From: Natribaculum breve
Lineage (GTDB): Archaea; Halobacteriota; Halobacteria; Halobacteriales; Natrialbaceae
Assembly (NCBI RefSeq): GCF_023008585.1
Contig: NZ_CP095390.1
Location: 124,001-188,000, forward strand
DNA: 64,000 nt
Direction: 5' to 3'
Shown: piece by piece, positions 43,054 to 52,275 of the stretch
Position numbering within the stretch: the first letter of the stretch is position 1
Layout: each line of letters begins with the position of its first letter
Translations under genes and position numbers: made by a program
The notes under the pieces: model-generated
Database searches by the model: none
What the model saw: the letters and a program-made list of their open reading frames with translations, nothing else
Told to the model about the DNA's origin: nothing

Positions 43054-43850
43054 GCCAGGACCCTCCGTTGGACGGCGCGAAACGCCACGTCGACGAGCAA
43101 AAACAGCAGGCTCAACACGAGGATGTAGGTGATGACGACGTCGACCTGCAGGTTGTTCGAGGCGCGCAGGATCCGACGACCGATGCCGGGGACGCCGAAT
43201 ATCTCGGCGGCGACGACGAGCATCCAGCAGCGGCCGATGCCGGTGCGAACGCCGGTCGTGACGTCCGGGAGGGCGGCGGGGAGGACGACCGAGCGGACGA
43301 GTTCGAGGTCCCCCTGGACGCCCAGGCTGCGGGCGACGTCGAGCAGGTCCGACGAGACGCCCTCGACGCCGCCGTAGGCGGCGTAGAAGTTGATCCAGAA
43401 CGCGCCGACCGCGATGATGAACGCGGCACCGGCGTGGTTGATGCCGAACCACGCGACGGCGAAGCCGACCAGCGCCAGCGGCGGGACGGGACGGAGCACG
43501 CGGACGGTCGGCGCGGCGACGCCGTCGAGCAGCGGGCTCCACGCGAGGGCGACGCCGGCGGCGATGCCGAGTGTCGTCCCGACGACGGTACCGGGGAGCC
43601 AGTGGCGGACGCTCTGTCCGAGCGCGGCCGCCATCTCGCCCGACGCTGCTTCGGCGTAGAACGTCTCGACGACGACTGGCGGCGACGGCAGCACGTACGC
43701 CGGCTGAAACAGCGAGACGAGCCACCACGCCGCGACGAAGGCGACGATACCCGCGACCCCGAGCAGGGCTCGTTTCGGCCGGAACTCTCCGATCGCGGCA
43801 CCGAAGCCGTCTTCCGTCCGAGTGTGCCCGTCACCGACGTCGGTCGCCAT
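43044..43850 (-). CDS. ABC transporter permease (SsuC/TauC class)
   Basis: The protein has 268 residues with six hydrophobic helices. The EAA loop is [35 protein letters not shown] (key residues ARSLG and LPAALP). The N-terminal [12 protein letters not shown] is typical of nitrate/sulfonate/taurine permeases. It is cotranscribed with the ATPase gene and lies 15 bp after the binding-protein gene. Confidence 0.9.
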   Translation of the reverse strand: MATDVGDGHTRTEDGFGAAIGEFRPKRALLGVAGIVAFVAAWWLVSLFQPAYVLPSPPVVVETFYAEAASGEMAAALGQSVRHWLPGTVVGTTLGIAAGVALAWSPLLDGVAAPTVRVLRPVPPLALVGFAVAWFGINHAGAAFIIAVGAFWINFYAAYGGVEGVSSDLLDVARSLGVQGDLELVRSVVLPAALPDVTTGVRTGIGRCWMLVVAAEIFGVPGIGRRILRASNNLQVDVVITYILVLSLLFLLVDVAFRAVQRRVLAWR

Positions 43851-43865
43851 CGTTCACACCTCCGA

Positions 43866-44876
43866 TCATAGGCCGTCGTAGACGCTGTAGTCGAAGATCT
43901 GCTCGAGCGACAGCTGCTCGTCGATCTGGCCGTTCTCGTGGGCGAACCGCGCGAAGATCTCCGTCCCGTTCTCGATCTCCCGCGGATCGCTCACGAAGTT
44001 CGAGAGCGGCCCCTGCAACGCCGCAAGCGCCTGCTCTTCGGGCAGTCCGATCGCGTCCTCGACGATAGTGGCGGTCGCTTCGGGCTCGTTTTCGATGAAC
44101 TCGGTCGCCCTGACGTGTTGCTCGAGGAACTGGGTGGCGACGTCCGTGTCGCGGACGGCGTCGCTGACGAGCGTCACCGCCGCTGGCTGGCCGGGCATGA
44201 TCTCGGCGGCGGTCCGGAACGACTGTATCGCCGTCCCCTCCCGTTCGGCGCGGGTCGGGACGGGCTCCACGATCGACGTGCCGTCGACTTCGCCGCTGGC
44301 GATGGCCTGCCAGACGGCGTTCGCGCCGCCTATCTCGACGACGTCGGCCACCTCCTCGGGAGCGACGCCTTCCACGTCCTGGAGCCAGTACCGGAGCAAG
44401 ACGTCGGGGACAGACCCCTGCGGGAAGGTCCCGAAGCGGAACCTGCGGCCGCGTTCTTCCTCCCAGACGTCGAAGGCGTCGACACCGTGGTCGGCCCAGA
44501 GGGCCTGGAACTCCTCGTGGGCCATGATCGCCATCGGCTCTTTGACGTTCGTGGCTGCGACCTTCGCGGGGATCCCGCGATCGACGACGATCATCGCCGG
44601 GACGATGCCGAACATGGCGACGTCGACCTCGCCGCCGCCGTACGCCTGGACGATCGCCGGCCCGTCGGTAAACTCCCGGCCGTCGATCTCCGCGTCGACG
44701 TCCGCGAAGTACCCTTCCGCCTCCATCACGAAGTACTGGAGATCGGGGAAGATCGGCATGTACGCGACGGTGAGTTCGTCGTCGCTGCCGAGACAGCCGG
44801 CGATTCCGACCGCGGCCGTCGCACCAGCCCCTTCGAGATACCTCCGCCGAGAGATCCGTGTCGGCTCGAGCGTCAT
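43866..44876 (-). CDS. ABC transporter substrate-binding lipoprotein (NMT1/TauA class)
   Basis: The protein has 336 residues. A Tat lipoprotein signal (ISRRRYLEGAGATAAVGIAGC) anchors it outside the cell. The mature part has TVAYMPIFPDLQYFVMEAEGYF and GPAIVQAYGGGEVDVAMFGIVPAMIV, the binding-protein core of nitrate, sulfonate or thiamine-precursor importers, and PGQPAAVTLVSDAV. The ligand is not certain. It is first in the operon, followed by permease and ATPase. Confidence 0.88.
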   Translation of the reverse strand: MTLEPTRISRRRYLEGAGATAAVGIAGCLGSDDELTVAYMPIFPDLQYFVMEAEGYFADVDAEIDGREFTDGPAIVQAYGGGEVDVAMFGIVPAMIVVDRGIPAKVAATNVKEPMAIMAHEEFQALWADHGVDAFDVWEEERGRRFRFGTFPQGSVPDVLLRYWLQDVEGVAPEEVADVVEIGGANAVWQAIASGEVDGTSIVEPVPTRAEREGTAIQSFRTAAEIMPGQPAAVTLVSDAVRDTDVATQFLEQHVRATEFIENEPEATATIVEDAIGLPEEQALAALQGPLSNFVSDPREIENGTEIFARFAHENGQIDEQLSLEQIFDYSVYDGL

Positions 44877-45146
44877 TACCCGTGATACCGGCCGACGACT
44901 TATGGCCGAACGGGTGACGACAAGTCGCCCCTCGACCCCAGACGGGCCGAAACGACCGTCGTCCGCCGGACAGCGCCGGTACGTCGCGGTTCGCCCGGAG
45001 AACCGGTCCGGCTCGATCGTCGTAGGTACTGGCCAAACTGTCCGGGAAGCGTGTCACGCGAGAGCACGCTGCCCTCTGTACCGCCGACGGCGATTCCAAC
45101 AGAACCATAACGGAACCGGAAACAGCTACCAGCGAGGAACGCTCCA

Positions 45147-45860
45147 ATGACCGACGCCCTCCACGCCGGGACGGTGCTCCTGCAGGGAGCTATCGCCGCG
45201 ACGCTGGTCGTGGGCCTGCGACGGCACGACCCATCGGTCGTCGCGAACGCGATCGTGTCGCTCGTCGCCGCCTTCATGCCGGCGATCGCCGAGGCCGTCC
45301 TGTGGACGACGCTCGAGGTCGACGTCACCTTCGATACGGTGCTCTCGCTGTGGGTCGCGGCGGCAGGATTTCTCCACATGCTCGGGATGCTGGGATGGTA
45401 CGACACGGTGTGGTGGTGGGACCACGTCACGCACACGGTGTCGGCGGCGCTCGTCGCGGCGGTCGTCTACGCCAGTGTCGTCACCGTCGAGAGCCACACG
45501 GCCGGGTTCCGGCTCTCGAGGGGGGGCCTGATCGGCGTGACGTTCCTGTTCACGATGGCCGGCGGCGTGTTCTGGGAACTCCTCGAGGTCGTCGCACGGG
45601 ACGTAAGCAGACGGATCGGCGTCGAGCCGGTGCTCAAACACTACGGGAAGTACGACACGCCGCTGGATCTCGTCTTCGACGGCGTGGGCGCGCTCGTGGT
45701 CGCCGCGTTCGACGTTCGCGTTTTCGTGCCGGTCTTCGGCCAGGTGCCCCAGTTTACGAAGTCGTTGCTGGTCGCGAGCACCGCTCTCGTCGTCGGGGGC
45801 TCGATCGTGATGGCCGTCTTCCTCGGGTACACCCGGGGTCTCGCCTGGAGCAGCGGGTGA
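45147..45860 (+). CDS. Membrane protein, YjdF/DUF2238-like
   Basis: The protein has 237 residues with about seven helices. The central signature WYDTVWWWDHVTHTVSAALVAAVVY and GGVFWELLEVVARD (His and Glu inside the membrane) resembles YjdF/DUF2238 proteins. A cytoplasmic segment GKYDTPLDLVFDGVGALV follows. Function unknown. Confidence 0.7.
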   Translation: MTDALHAGTVLLQGAIAATLVVGLRRHDPSVVANAIVSLVAAFMPAIAEAVLWTTLEVDVTFDTVLSLWVAAAGFLHMLGMLGWYDTVWWWDHVTHTVSAALVAAVVYASVVTVESHTAGFRLSRGGLIGVTFLFTMAGGVFWELLEVVARDVSRRIGVEPVLKHYGKYDTPLDLVFDGVGALVVAAFDVRVFVPVFGQVPQFTKSLLVASTALVVGGSIVMAVFLGYTRGLAWSSG

Positions 45861-45978
45861 CCCGTGCCTGATCGTCGGCCCACGACGGACGAGCCCTGGA
45901 TCGACGACCCTCGCCGACTCGCGGCAGTCCGCTCGTGCGACGCAAACTTATGTGGCGCTTCGATTCGTACTCTGGCAC

Positions 45979-46518
45979 ATGAGCGAAGATTGGCGTCAGG
46001 CGATCGAGAAGCAGCGGGCCCAGAAAGACGAGTACTTCGGGAACCACCCGCACTCGCCGATTCCGCCGGACGAACGCGACGCGTTCGACGGCCTCGAGTA
46101 CTTCCCGGTCGACGAGGACTACCGGTTCGAACTCCCGCTAGCGGAGTACGACGAAAAAGAGCGGATCACGGTCGGAACCAGCACGGACGGCGAACGGGAG
46201 TACCTGCAGTGGGGCGAGTTTCGCTTTCCGGTCGACGGCGAGGAGGTGACGCTGCAGGCGTACAAGTCGGACCCCGACGACGACCGCCTCTGGGTCCCCT
46301 TCCGCGACGCGACCAGCGGCGAGGAGACCTACGGTGCCGGCCGGTACCTCGACCTCGAACCCGAGAGCCACCGGACGCCCGACGGTGAGTGGATCCTCGA
46401 CTTCAACGAGGCGTACAATCCCACCTGCGCGTACTCCGACCAGTACGAGTGTCCCCTCCCGCCGATGGACAACTGGCTCGAGGTCCCGATCGAAGCGGGC
46501 GAGAAGACGTATCACTAG
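45979..46518 (+). CDS. DUF1684 family protein
   Basis: The protein has 179 residues. WRQAIEKQRAQKDEYFGNHPHSPIPPDER is the DUF1684 opening, followed by a beta domain with LQAYKSDPDDDRLWVPFRDATSGEETYGAGRYLD and the end DFNEAYNPTCAYSDQYECPLPPMDNWL. The late Cys-containing motif (NPTCAYSDQYECPLPP) is the family hallmark. A TATA-like AACTTATG lies about 30 bp before the ATG. Its end overlaps the convergent RND gene by 4 bp. Function unknown. Confidence 0.87.
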   Translation: MSEDWRQAIEKQRAQKDEYFGNHPHSPIPPDERDAFDGLEYFPVDEDYRFELPLAEYDEKERITVGTSTDGEREYLQWGEFRFPVDGEEVTLQAYKSDPDDDRLWVPFRDATSGEETYGAGRYLDLEPESHRTPDGEWILDFNEAYNPTCAYSDQYECPLPPMDNWLEVPIEAGEKTYH

Positions 46519-49500
46519 TCGGACGACGTCGACCCGTCCTCGTCGGCTGCTCGCGAGCCCTCTCCGTTGGCGTACGCCCGTCCGCCTGCCGTCTCGTCCG
46601 TCGTTAGGTCGGCCCGGAATCCGCCTTTCGGACCGACGTAGCGCGTCCAGAGAGCGAGAAAGCTCGGCAGGACGAAGACGCTCCCGAGGAACGCGTACGT
46701 GATCGTGAGACCGGTGATCAGCCCGAACTGCTGGAGCGGTGGCAAGATCGCGACGGTGAGCACGCCGAACCCGCCCACCGTCGTCGCGGCGCTCCCGAGG
46801 AGTGCCCCGCCCGTCCCGGTGACGCTCCGACCGAGGGCGTCCCAGAGAGTGCGCCCCCGTCGACGCTCGAGCACGTAGCGTTCGGTCATGTGGATGTTGT
46901 ACGCGACGCCGAGACCGACCGTGAGGCTGGTGATCGTGCCCGTCATCACGTTGAACGGGATCTCGAGGAGGAACATCGTCCCGAGGATCCACGCGACCGA
47001 GAGGACGATCGGCAACAGCGTGATCGCACCCAGCAGCGCGCTCCGGTGGACTCGACGATAGGCGACCATCAGAAACGCGAACACGGCGACGAGCGTCACG
47101 ACGAGGCTCTCGATCACCGTCCGGAACAGTTCGTCCTCGACGATCCCGAAGACGATCACCTGCCCGGTCGCGGTCGCCTCGAGGCCGTTGCCGTCGAGCA
47201 TCGCGGCCACGTCGCGGGTGTCCTCGGTGACGAGGTCGGTTCCGGCGTCGCCTCGAACCGAGATGACGAGCCGAATCGCCTCGTACTCGCCGTCGTCGGT
47301 CCGGTAGATCACGTCGGCGGCGCGGTCCTCGTCCGCCTCGAACAGGTCGTCGTAGACCGCCTCGAGGTCCTCGTCGGGTACTCCGTCGCCGTCGGTGTCG
47401 GCGTCGGCGAACGTCTCGTTGAACGACTCGTTCGTGTCGGCGACACGGTCCATCACGGACAGCGGACTCTGGACCTCCGCCTCGCCGCTCGCGAGGACGG
47501 CAACGGCGTCCGTCTCGACGGCCACCGTCTCGGCCGTGTCGACGCGCTCTAGCGTGTCGTCCTTCGTCACGTCGCCCTCGACGAGCACCTGTGACTGGGT
47601 GTCCTGGCGGAGGAACTCGTCGTTGACGTACTCGAGGTTCTCCTTTGCGGTGTAGTTGCCCGGTGCGAACGGCTCGGGAAGCGACGTCATCCAGTCTGCG
47701 GGTTCGTCGGCGATGAAGTCCTCCTGCTCGAACGACGTGTCGAGCTGGGTCGCCCCGTAGACGCCGCCCGCGGTCAGGAGCAGCGAGACGAGCACGACGG
47801 CCCAGGGAACCCGGCGGGCGATCCGCTGGCCGACCGACAGCAGCTGGCTGACAGTCCCGCCGCCGGTGCCGAACGCGCGCTTGCGTCGATCGACGCCGTA
47901 CCCCTCGAGCGTGTCGTCGAGCTGGACTTTCATCGCGGGGACCAGCGCGCCGAAGATGGCGAGTGCGGCGGCGATACCGAAGGCGCTCGCCACGCCGAAC
48001 TCGCGGATCGGGCCGACCGGGCCGACGAGGTTCGAGAGGAAGCCGATGACGGCCGTCGCCGTGACCCAGACGAGCGCGACGCCGAGTCCGCCGAGGGCGA
48101 CGGCCATCGCGGTCCGGGTCGACTCGCCGTCGTCGGGTTCGCTCGCCTCGCGGGCCGTCGGCCCGCTCTCTCGCTCCGAGACGCGTGGCGTCTCGCGTTG
48201 CTCCCGGTGTCGCATGAACACGTGAATCGCGTAGTCGATCGACAGCCCGACGAGCAACACCGGCACCGCGATCATGATCTGGTTGAAGCCGATCCCGGCC
48301 CAGCCCATGAAGCCGAACGTCCAGACGAGCACGAGGACGATCCCCACGAGGCCGAGCGCGATGTCGAGGACGTCCCGGTAGGCGATCGTCAACACGACGG
48401 CCACGAACAGCAGGGCCAGCGGGAGGACGATCCCGACGCTGTCCTCGAGCGAGCGGTCGATCTCGTCGGTGATGATGCCGACGCCGAAGACGAACCCGTC
48501 GTCGCCGTAGCGATCGTCGAGGATCGACGACATCGCGAGCTGTGCGTCGACGATCCGCTCGGGTGCTTCGCCCTCGACGGTCTGGGCCTCCGGGGTCTCC
48601 TGGGCCACGAAGAGCGTCCGCGCGTCGGCGCTCGTCTCGCCCCGGTCGTAGGACGTCGGCAGGAAGACGTACGCTTCGCCGGTACCGTCCTCGTCGAGCA
48701 CCGTCTCGAGGACGTCCTCGAGTTCGGACTCGCTTATCGACTCGAGCTGGTCGATCTGTTCGTCGAGCGACGGATCGATCTCCTCCTCCAGCGACTCGAC
48801 GTCGGACTCGAGTTCCTCGCCGCGCTCTTCGAGATCGTCGATCTCGTCGGCGAGGACGCGATCCTGAACGTCCCCGTAGACCTCCTCGAGTCTCGCCTCC
48901 AGCACTCGCCGACTCTGGTCGACGTCCTCGCCGCGCTCGAGTGCGACGAGGTCGGCCGTGACAGACCGCATCTCTGAGACCAGCTCCGAGAACGTCGCGG
49001 CCTGTTCGTCGGTCAGTTCCGCCTCGGCGTCGTCCTCGACCGCCTCGAACTCGTCTTCGATCCGTTCGGACTCGAGTTCGTACTCGAACGCAGAGATCTC
49101 GTCGCCCCGGTAGGAGGCGTTGAGTTGCTCGTACTCGCGCTGGAGTTGCTGGGTCTCGTTGAGCAGATCCGCCAGCGTCCCGGCGGTGGCGTTGAGGTCC
49201 TCCCGGTCGGCCGCGAGTTCCTCGCGTCGCTCCTCGAGGTCGTCTGCCCGTTCCTCCTGGATGGCGACCGTCGCGACGATCGACGAGAGGTCGGAAAAGG
49301 CGTCGTCGTCGGCGAGCGTCCCGTCGATCGTCTCGTTCTCGCGGAACGTCCGCTGTAACTCGAGCGTCGAGAGCAGTGACGACTTCGAGAGGGCGTCGTC
49401 CTCGCGGACGACGACCTGTGCGATCGTCTGGTTGTCGTCGGTCCCGAAGTTCTCGTCTGCGTACTCGAGCGCCCTCGCTTCCTCGCTTTCCGTCTCGAAC

Positions 49501-49631
49501 TGGTCGAGCGACGACGCCTGCTCGAGGTCGGTCGCGCCGCTGCCAAGCAGTGCCGACAGCGCGAGCATGACGACGATCACCGTCAGGCTCCGTCGCGTGA
49601 TCGCCCCGACGAGGCGCTCACCGAGTCCCAT
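46515..49631 (-). CDS. RND superfamily exporter (MMPL/HpnN-like)
   Basis: The protein has 1038 residues and about 12 helices in two halves, each with one helix, a large outside loop and five helices. Signatures include GLSIDYAIHVFMRHRE and GLGVAYNIHMTERYV, with GD/GS-type motifs in the first helix cluster. The first outside loop holds a long coiled coil (about residues 130-310, with LEERREELAADREDLN and LESDVESLEEEIDPS). Family members move lipids or hydrophobic compounds with the proton gradient. The substrate is not evident. Confidence 0.87.
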   Translation of the reverse strand: MGLGERLVGAITRRSLTVIVVMLALSALLGSGATDLEQASSLDQFETESEEARALEYADENFGTDDNQTIAQVVVREDDALSKSSLLSTLELQRTFRENETIDGTLADDDAFSDLSSIVATVAIQEERADDLEERREELAADREDLNATAGTLADLLNETQQLQREYEQLNASYRGDEISAFEYELESERIEDEFEAVEDDAEAELTDEQAATFSELVSEMRSVTADLVALERGEDVDQSRRVLEARLEEVYGDVQDRVLADEIDDLEERGEELESDVESLEEEIDPSLDEQIDQLESISESELEDVLETVLDEDGTGEAYVFLPTSYDRGETSADARTLFVAQETPEAQTVEGEAPERIVDAQLAMSSILDDRYGDDGFVFGVGIITDEIDRSLEDSVGIVLPLALLFVAVVLTIAYRDVLDIALGLVGIVLVLVWTFGFMGWAGIGFNQIMIAVPVLLVGLSIDYAIHVFMRHREQRETPRVSERESGPTAREASEPDDGESTRTAMAVALGGLGVALVWVTATAVIGFLSNLVGPVGPIREFGVASAFGIAAALAIFGALVPAMKVQLDDTLEGYGVDRRKRAFGTGGGTVSQLLSVGQRIARRVPWAVVLVSLLLTAGGVYGATQLDTSFEQEDFIADEPADWMTSLPEPFAPGNYTAKENLEYVNDEFLRQDTQSQVLVEGDVTKDDTLERVDTAETVAVETDAVAVLASGEAEVQSPLSVMDRVADTNESFNETFADADTDGDGVPDEDLEAVYDDLFEADEDRAADVIYRTDDGEYEAIRLVISVRGDAGTDLVTEDTRDVAAMLDGNGLEATATGQVIVFGIVEDELFRTVIESLVVTLVAVFAFLMVAYRRVHRSALLGAITLLPIVLSVAWILGTMFLLEIPFNVMTGTITSLTVGLGVAYNIHMTERYVLERRRGRTLWDALGRSVTGTGGALLGSAATTVGGFGVLTVAILPPLQQFGLITGLTITYAFLGSVFVLPSFLALWTRYVGPKGGFRADLTTDETAGGRAYANGEGSRAADEDGSTSSD

Positions 49632-50005
49632 ACGAGCCTCCGTGATCGGTGGCGAACGCGAAACGTCGTGTCGTACTCATACGTGATTCCGAACTGTCGC
49701 AGCGACGGCGTCCACTCGATCGACTGGCAGTTTCGAACGGACGACGAATCTTGCCGTCGTACCACGGCCCCACGGGAAAACCTTTCCGCCATCCTCGTTC
49801 AGATCGCGCGTTCGGTGGACCGACACGAGTTCGTCGAGCGAGCCGCCCCCTTTCGATCCTGCCCGTGTCGACTGACCGGGGAGCCGCTGTGGGCGGGATC
49901 GAACGGGCTGCCGGCGCTTCTATCGGCGCGCAGATGCGGCCGCTCCCGCCGCCGATCTGCCGAGAAACGACCAACTTATGGGTGCCCGCCGCCCGGAACT
50001 GACGT
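49632..50005. other. Divergent promoter region of the RND and hemE genes
   Basis: No gene is seen. AACTTATGGG (49974-49983) lies about 28 bp before the hemE ATG at 50006 and is a likely TATA box. No repeat or palindrome stands out. Confidence 0.5.
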
Positions 50006-51016
50006 ATGAGAGACCTCTTCCTGCGCGCCGCCCGGGGCGAACGAACGGAACGCCCACCGGTCTGGCTGATGCGCCAGGCCGGCCGGTACATCCCCGAGTA
50101 CCGGGAGATCCGCTCGGAACACACGTTTTACGAGGCGATCACGACGCCCGAGGTCGCCGAGCGCGTCACCATGCTCCCCTGGGAGCTGTTCGAGCCCGAC
50201 GGCATCGTGATGTACTCCGACATCCTGACCGCCCTCGAGCCGCTTGGCTTTTCCTATCACATCGAGTCCGGCGTCGGGCCGGTCGTCGAGAACCCCGTCG
50301 AGGGGCCAGCCGACGTCGACCGCGAGCGAGCGCCCGTCGACGAGACCCTCCCGTACGTCGGGGAACTGCTCGAGCGCCTCCAGGAGCGGCTCGACGGACG
50401 GGCGGCCGTGCTCGGATTCGCCGGCGGGCCGTTCACGCTCGCAGCCTACGCCGCCCAGGGGGAGCCCTCGCGGAACTTCATGGCGTTGCGGCGACTGCGC
50501 GTCGCGGATCCCGACGCGTTCCGGACGCTACTCTCTTCGTTCGCCGACGTCGTCGCGGAGTACCTGGCCTACCAGGTCGACCACGGCGCTGACGTCGTGA
50601 AGCTGTTCGACACCTACGCCGGACTGCTCGGTCCCGACGACTACCGCGAGTTCCTGTTGCCGTTGCACCAGCGCATCCTCGAGTCGGTCGACGCGCCGAC
50701 GATCGTCTTCGCGCGCAACATGGGCGGCAGGCTCGACCTGCTCGAGGAGAGCGGCGCGGACGTCGTCGCCCTGGACTGGACCGTCGACATGGCCAGCGCC
50801 CGCGAGCACCTCGGCGAGACGCCGGTGCAGGGCAACCTCGATCCGGCGGTGCTTTTGGGTGACGAGGAGTCCGTCCGCGAACGGACGAGAGAAGTGATCG
50901 ACGCGGCCGGCCCGTCCGGGCACGTGCTGAACCTCGGCCACGGCGTCGACAGGGAGACGCCGGTCGAGAACGTGCGCGCGTTCGTCGAGACGGCGAAATC
51001 CGTCGACCGGAGCTAG
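50006..51016 (+). CDS. hemE: Uroporphyrinogen III decarboxylase
   Basis: The protein has 336 residues. The signature PPVWLMRQAGRYIPEYRE is intact (Arg and Asp contacts), as is the second block GFAGGPFTLAAYAAQGE and the late VQGNLDPAVLLG. HemE removes four carboxyl groups from uroporphyrinogen III. It converges with hemY, overlapping its end by 4 bp (51013-51016). The neighbouring hemY and hemH give a contiguous late-heme block. Confidence 0.95.
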   Translation: MRDLFLRAARGERTERPPVWLMRQAGRYIPEYREIRSEHTFYEAITTPEVAERVTMLPWELFEPDGIVMYSDILTALEPLGFSYHIESGVGPVVENPVEGPADVDRERAPVDETLPYVGELLERLQERLDGRAAVLGFAGGPFTLAAYAAQGEPSRNFMALRRLRVADPDAFRTLLSSFADVVAEYLAYQVDHGADVVKLFDTYAGLLGPDDYREFLLPLHQRILESVDAPTIVFARNMGGRLDLLEESGADVVALDWTVDMASAREHLGETPVQGNLDPAVLLGDEESVRERTREVIDAAGPSGHVLNLGHGVDRETPVENVRAFVETAKSVDRS

Positions 51017-52275
51017 CTCGAGAACCGTTCTGCGAGCCCGCGGGCCTCCCGGACCCGACTCGGGATGCCCATCCGACCGGTGTAGTTCGTCGCGAGGTGG
51101 ACGCCGTCGGGCAGTTCCATCCCCTCGAGTGCGTCCCAGGAGTCGTCGTGTGCGGGGAACCCCCGGTGGAGGCGTTCGACCTCGAGGAACTCGGCGTCGC
51201 GGCCGGTCACCATCTCGTACTCCCGGCGGGCGATGTCGGCGAGTCGCTCGTCCGACTCGTCGACGAGGTCGGGTTCCCACATCCCGCCGAAAAAGCACGT
51301 CGTGACGTCGTCGCGGCCGAACGCCCGGCCGTTCCAGGAGACGCCGAGCGTGTGCAGCCGTTCGTCCTTTCGCACCTGGTAGCCGAAGCCGTCCACCGGC
51401 GCGTCGGCCTCGAGGTAGACGAGCGCGAGCGGGTTGTAGTGCAACCCACGGAGTCGCTCGGCGGCGTCAGGGGCGACGTCGGCCAGGAGGTCGGCGCTCG
51501 CGTCCGCCGGCGTCGTGACGACGACCTCGTCGACGGGCTCCGACTCGCCACCTGCTTCGAGGACGTAGCCGTCGCCGTCCTCGCCGATGGCCTCGACGGG
51601 GGTGTCGAGTCGGACTCGGTCGCTCGTCGCCTCGTAGAGGGCTTCCGGCAGACGCTGGTTGCCGTCCTCGAACACCACGGCGGGCGAACTGCTGCCGCCG
51701 AGGGCGACGCGTTTGATCGCCGGCACGAGCAGGTTCCCGTCGCGCTGCTCGAGTCGGAGGAGTCCCTGGAGGGAGTGTTTCGCCGGCATTCGGGCGGGAT
51801 CGGAGCCGAAGATGCCGCCGAACAGCGGCCCGATGACGTTGTGATACGCCTCGGGACCGAACTTCCGGGTGAACAGGTCGGCGGCCGTCTCCTCGGGGCG
51901 TGCGTCCGCGGTCAGCGGCTCCGCCAGCAGCCGGAGTTTGCCGCGCCAGGAGAGGGCGTCCGTCCGGAGGAACGCGGGCAGCGAGGTCGGCACCTCGCGG
52001 AGCGTTCCGTCGGCGTAGACGTACAGCGGGAGGTCGTCGTCCGCGACGACGAGTTCGTGGCGCAGGCGCAGGTCGTTCGTCAGCTCCGCGAGGGTGTCGG
52101 AGAGGCGCATCCGCTGGGGGCCGTACTCGACGACGGTGCCGTTCTGTCGACCGCTCCGGATCACGCCACCGGGAGACGACGACGCCTCGAAGGCGACGCT
52201 GTCGACGCCGCGTCGCTCGAGGTAGTAACCCAACGCGAGTCCCGTCAGGCCGCCGCCGACGATGCCGACTCTCAT
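51013..52275 (-). CDS. hemY: Protoporphyrinogen/coproporphyrinogen oxidase, FAD-type
   Basis: The protein has 420 residues. MRVGIVGGGLTGLALGYYLE carries the FAD dinucleotide site (GGGLTGL), with GGVIRSGRQNGTVVEYGPQRM, GPLFGGIFGSDP and the C-terminal FAD-binding TNYTGRMGIPSRVREAR. The enzyme oxidises the porphyrinogen to the porphyrin. Whether it acts on the proto- or copro-compound cannot be read from the sequence. It overlaps hemH by 4 bp (ATGA), so both are coupled. Confidence 0.9.
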   Translation of the reverse strand: MRVGIVGGGLTGLALGYYLERRGVDSVAFEASSSPGGVIRSGRQNGTVVEYGPQRMRLSDTLAELTNDLRLRHELVVADDDLPLYVYADGTLREVPTSLPAFLRTDALSWRGKLRLLAEPLTADARPEETAADLFTRKFGPEAYHNVIGPLFGGIFGSDPARMPAKHSLQGLLRLEQRDGNLLVPAIKRVALGGSSSPAVVFEDGNQRLPEALYEATSDRVRLDTPVEAIGEDGDGYVLEAGGESEPVDEVVVTTPADASADLLADVAPDAAERLRGLHYNPLALVYLEADAPVDGFGYQVRKDERLHTLGVSWNGRAFGRDDVTTCFFGGMWEPDLVDESDERLADIARREYEMVTGRDAEFLEVERLHRGFPAHDDSWDALEGMELPDGVHLATNYTGRMGIPSRVREARGLAERFSS

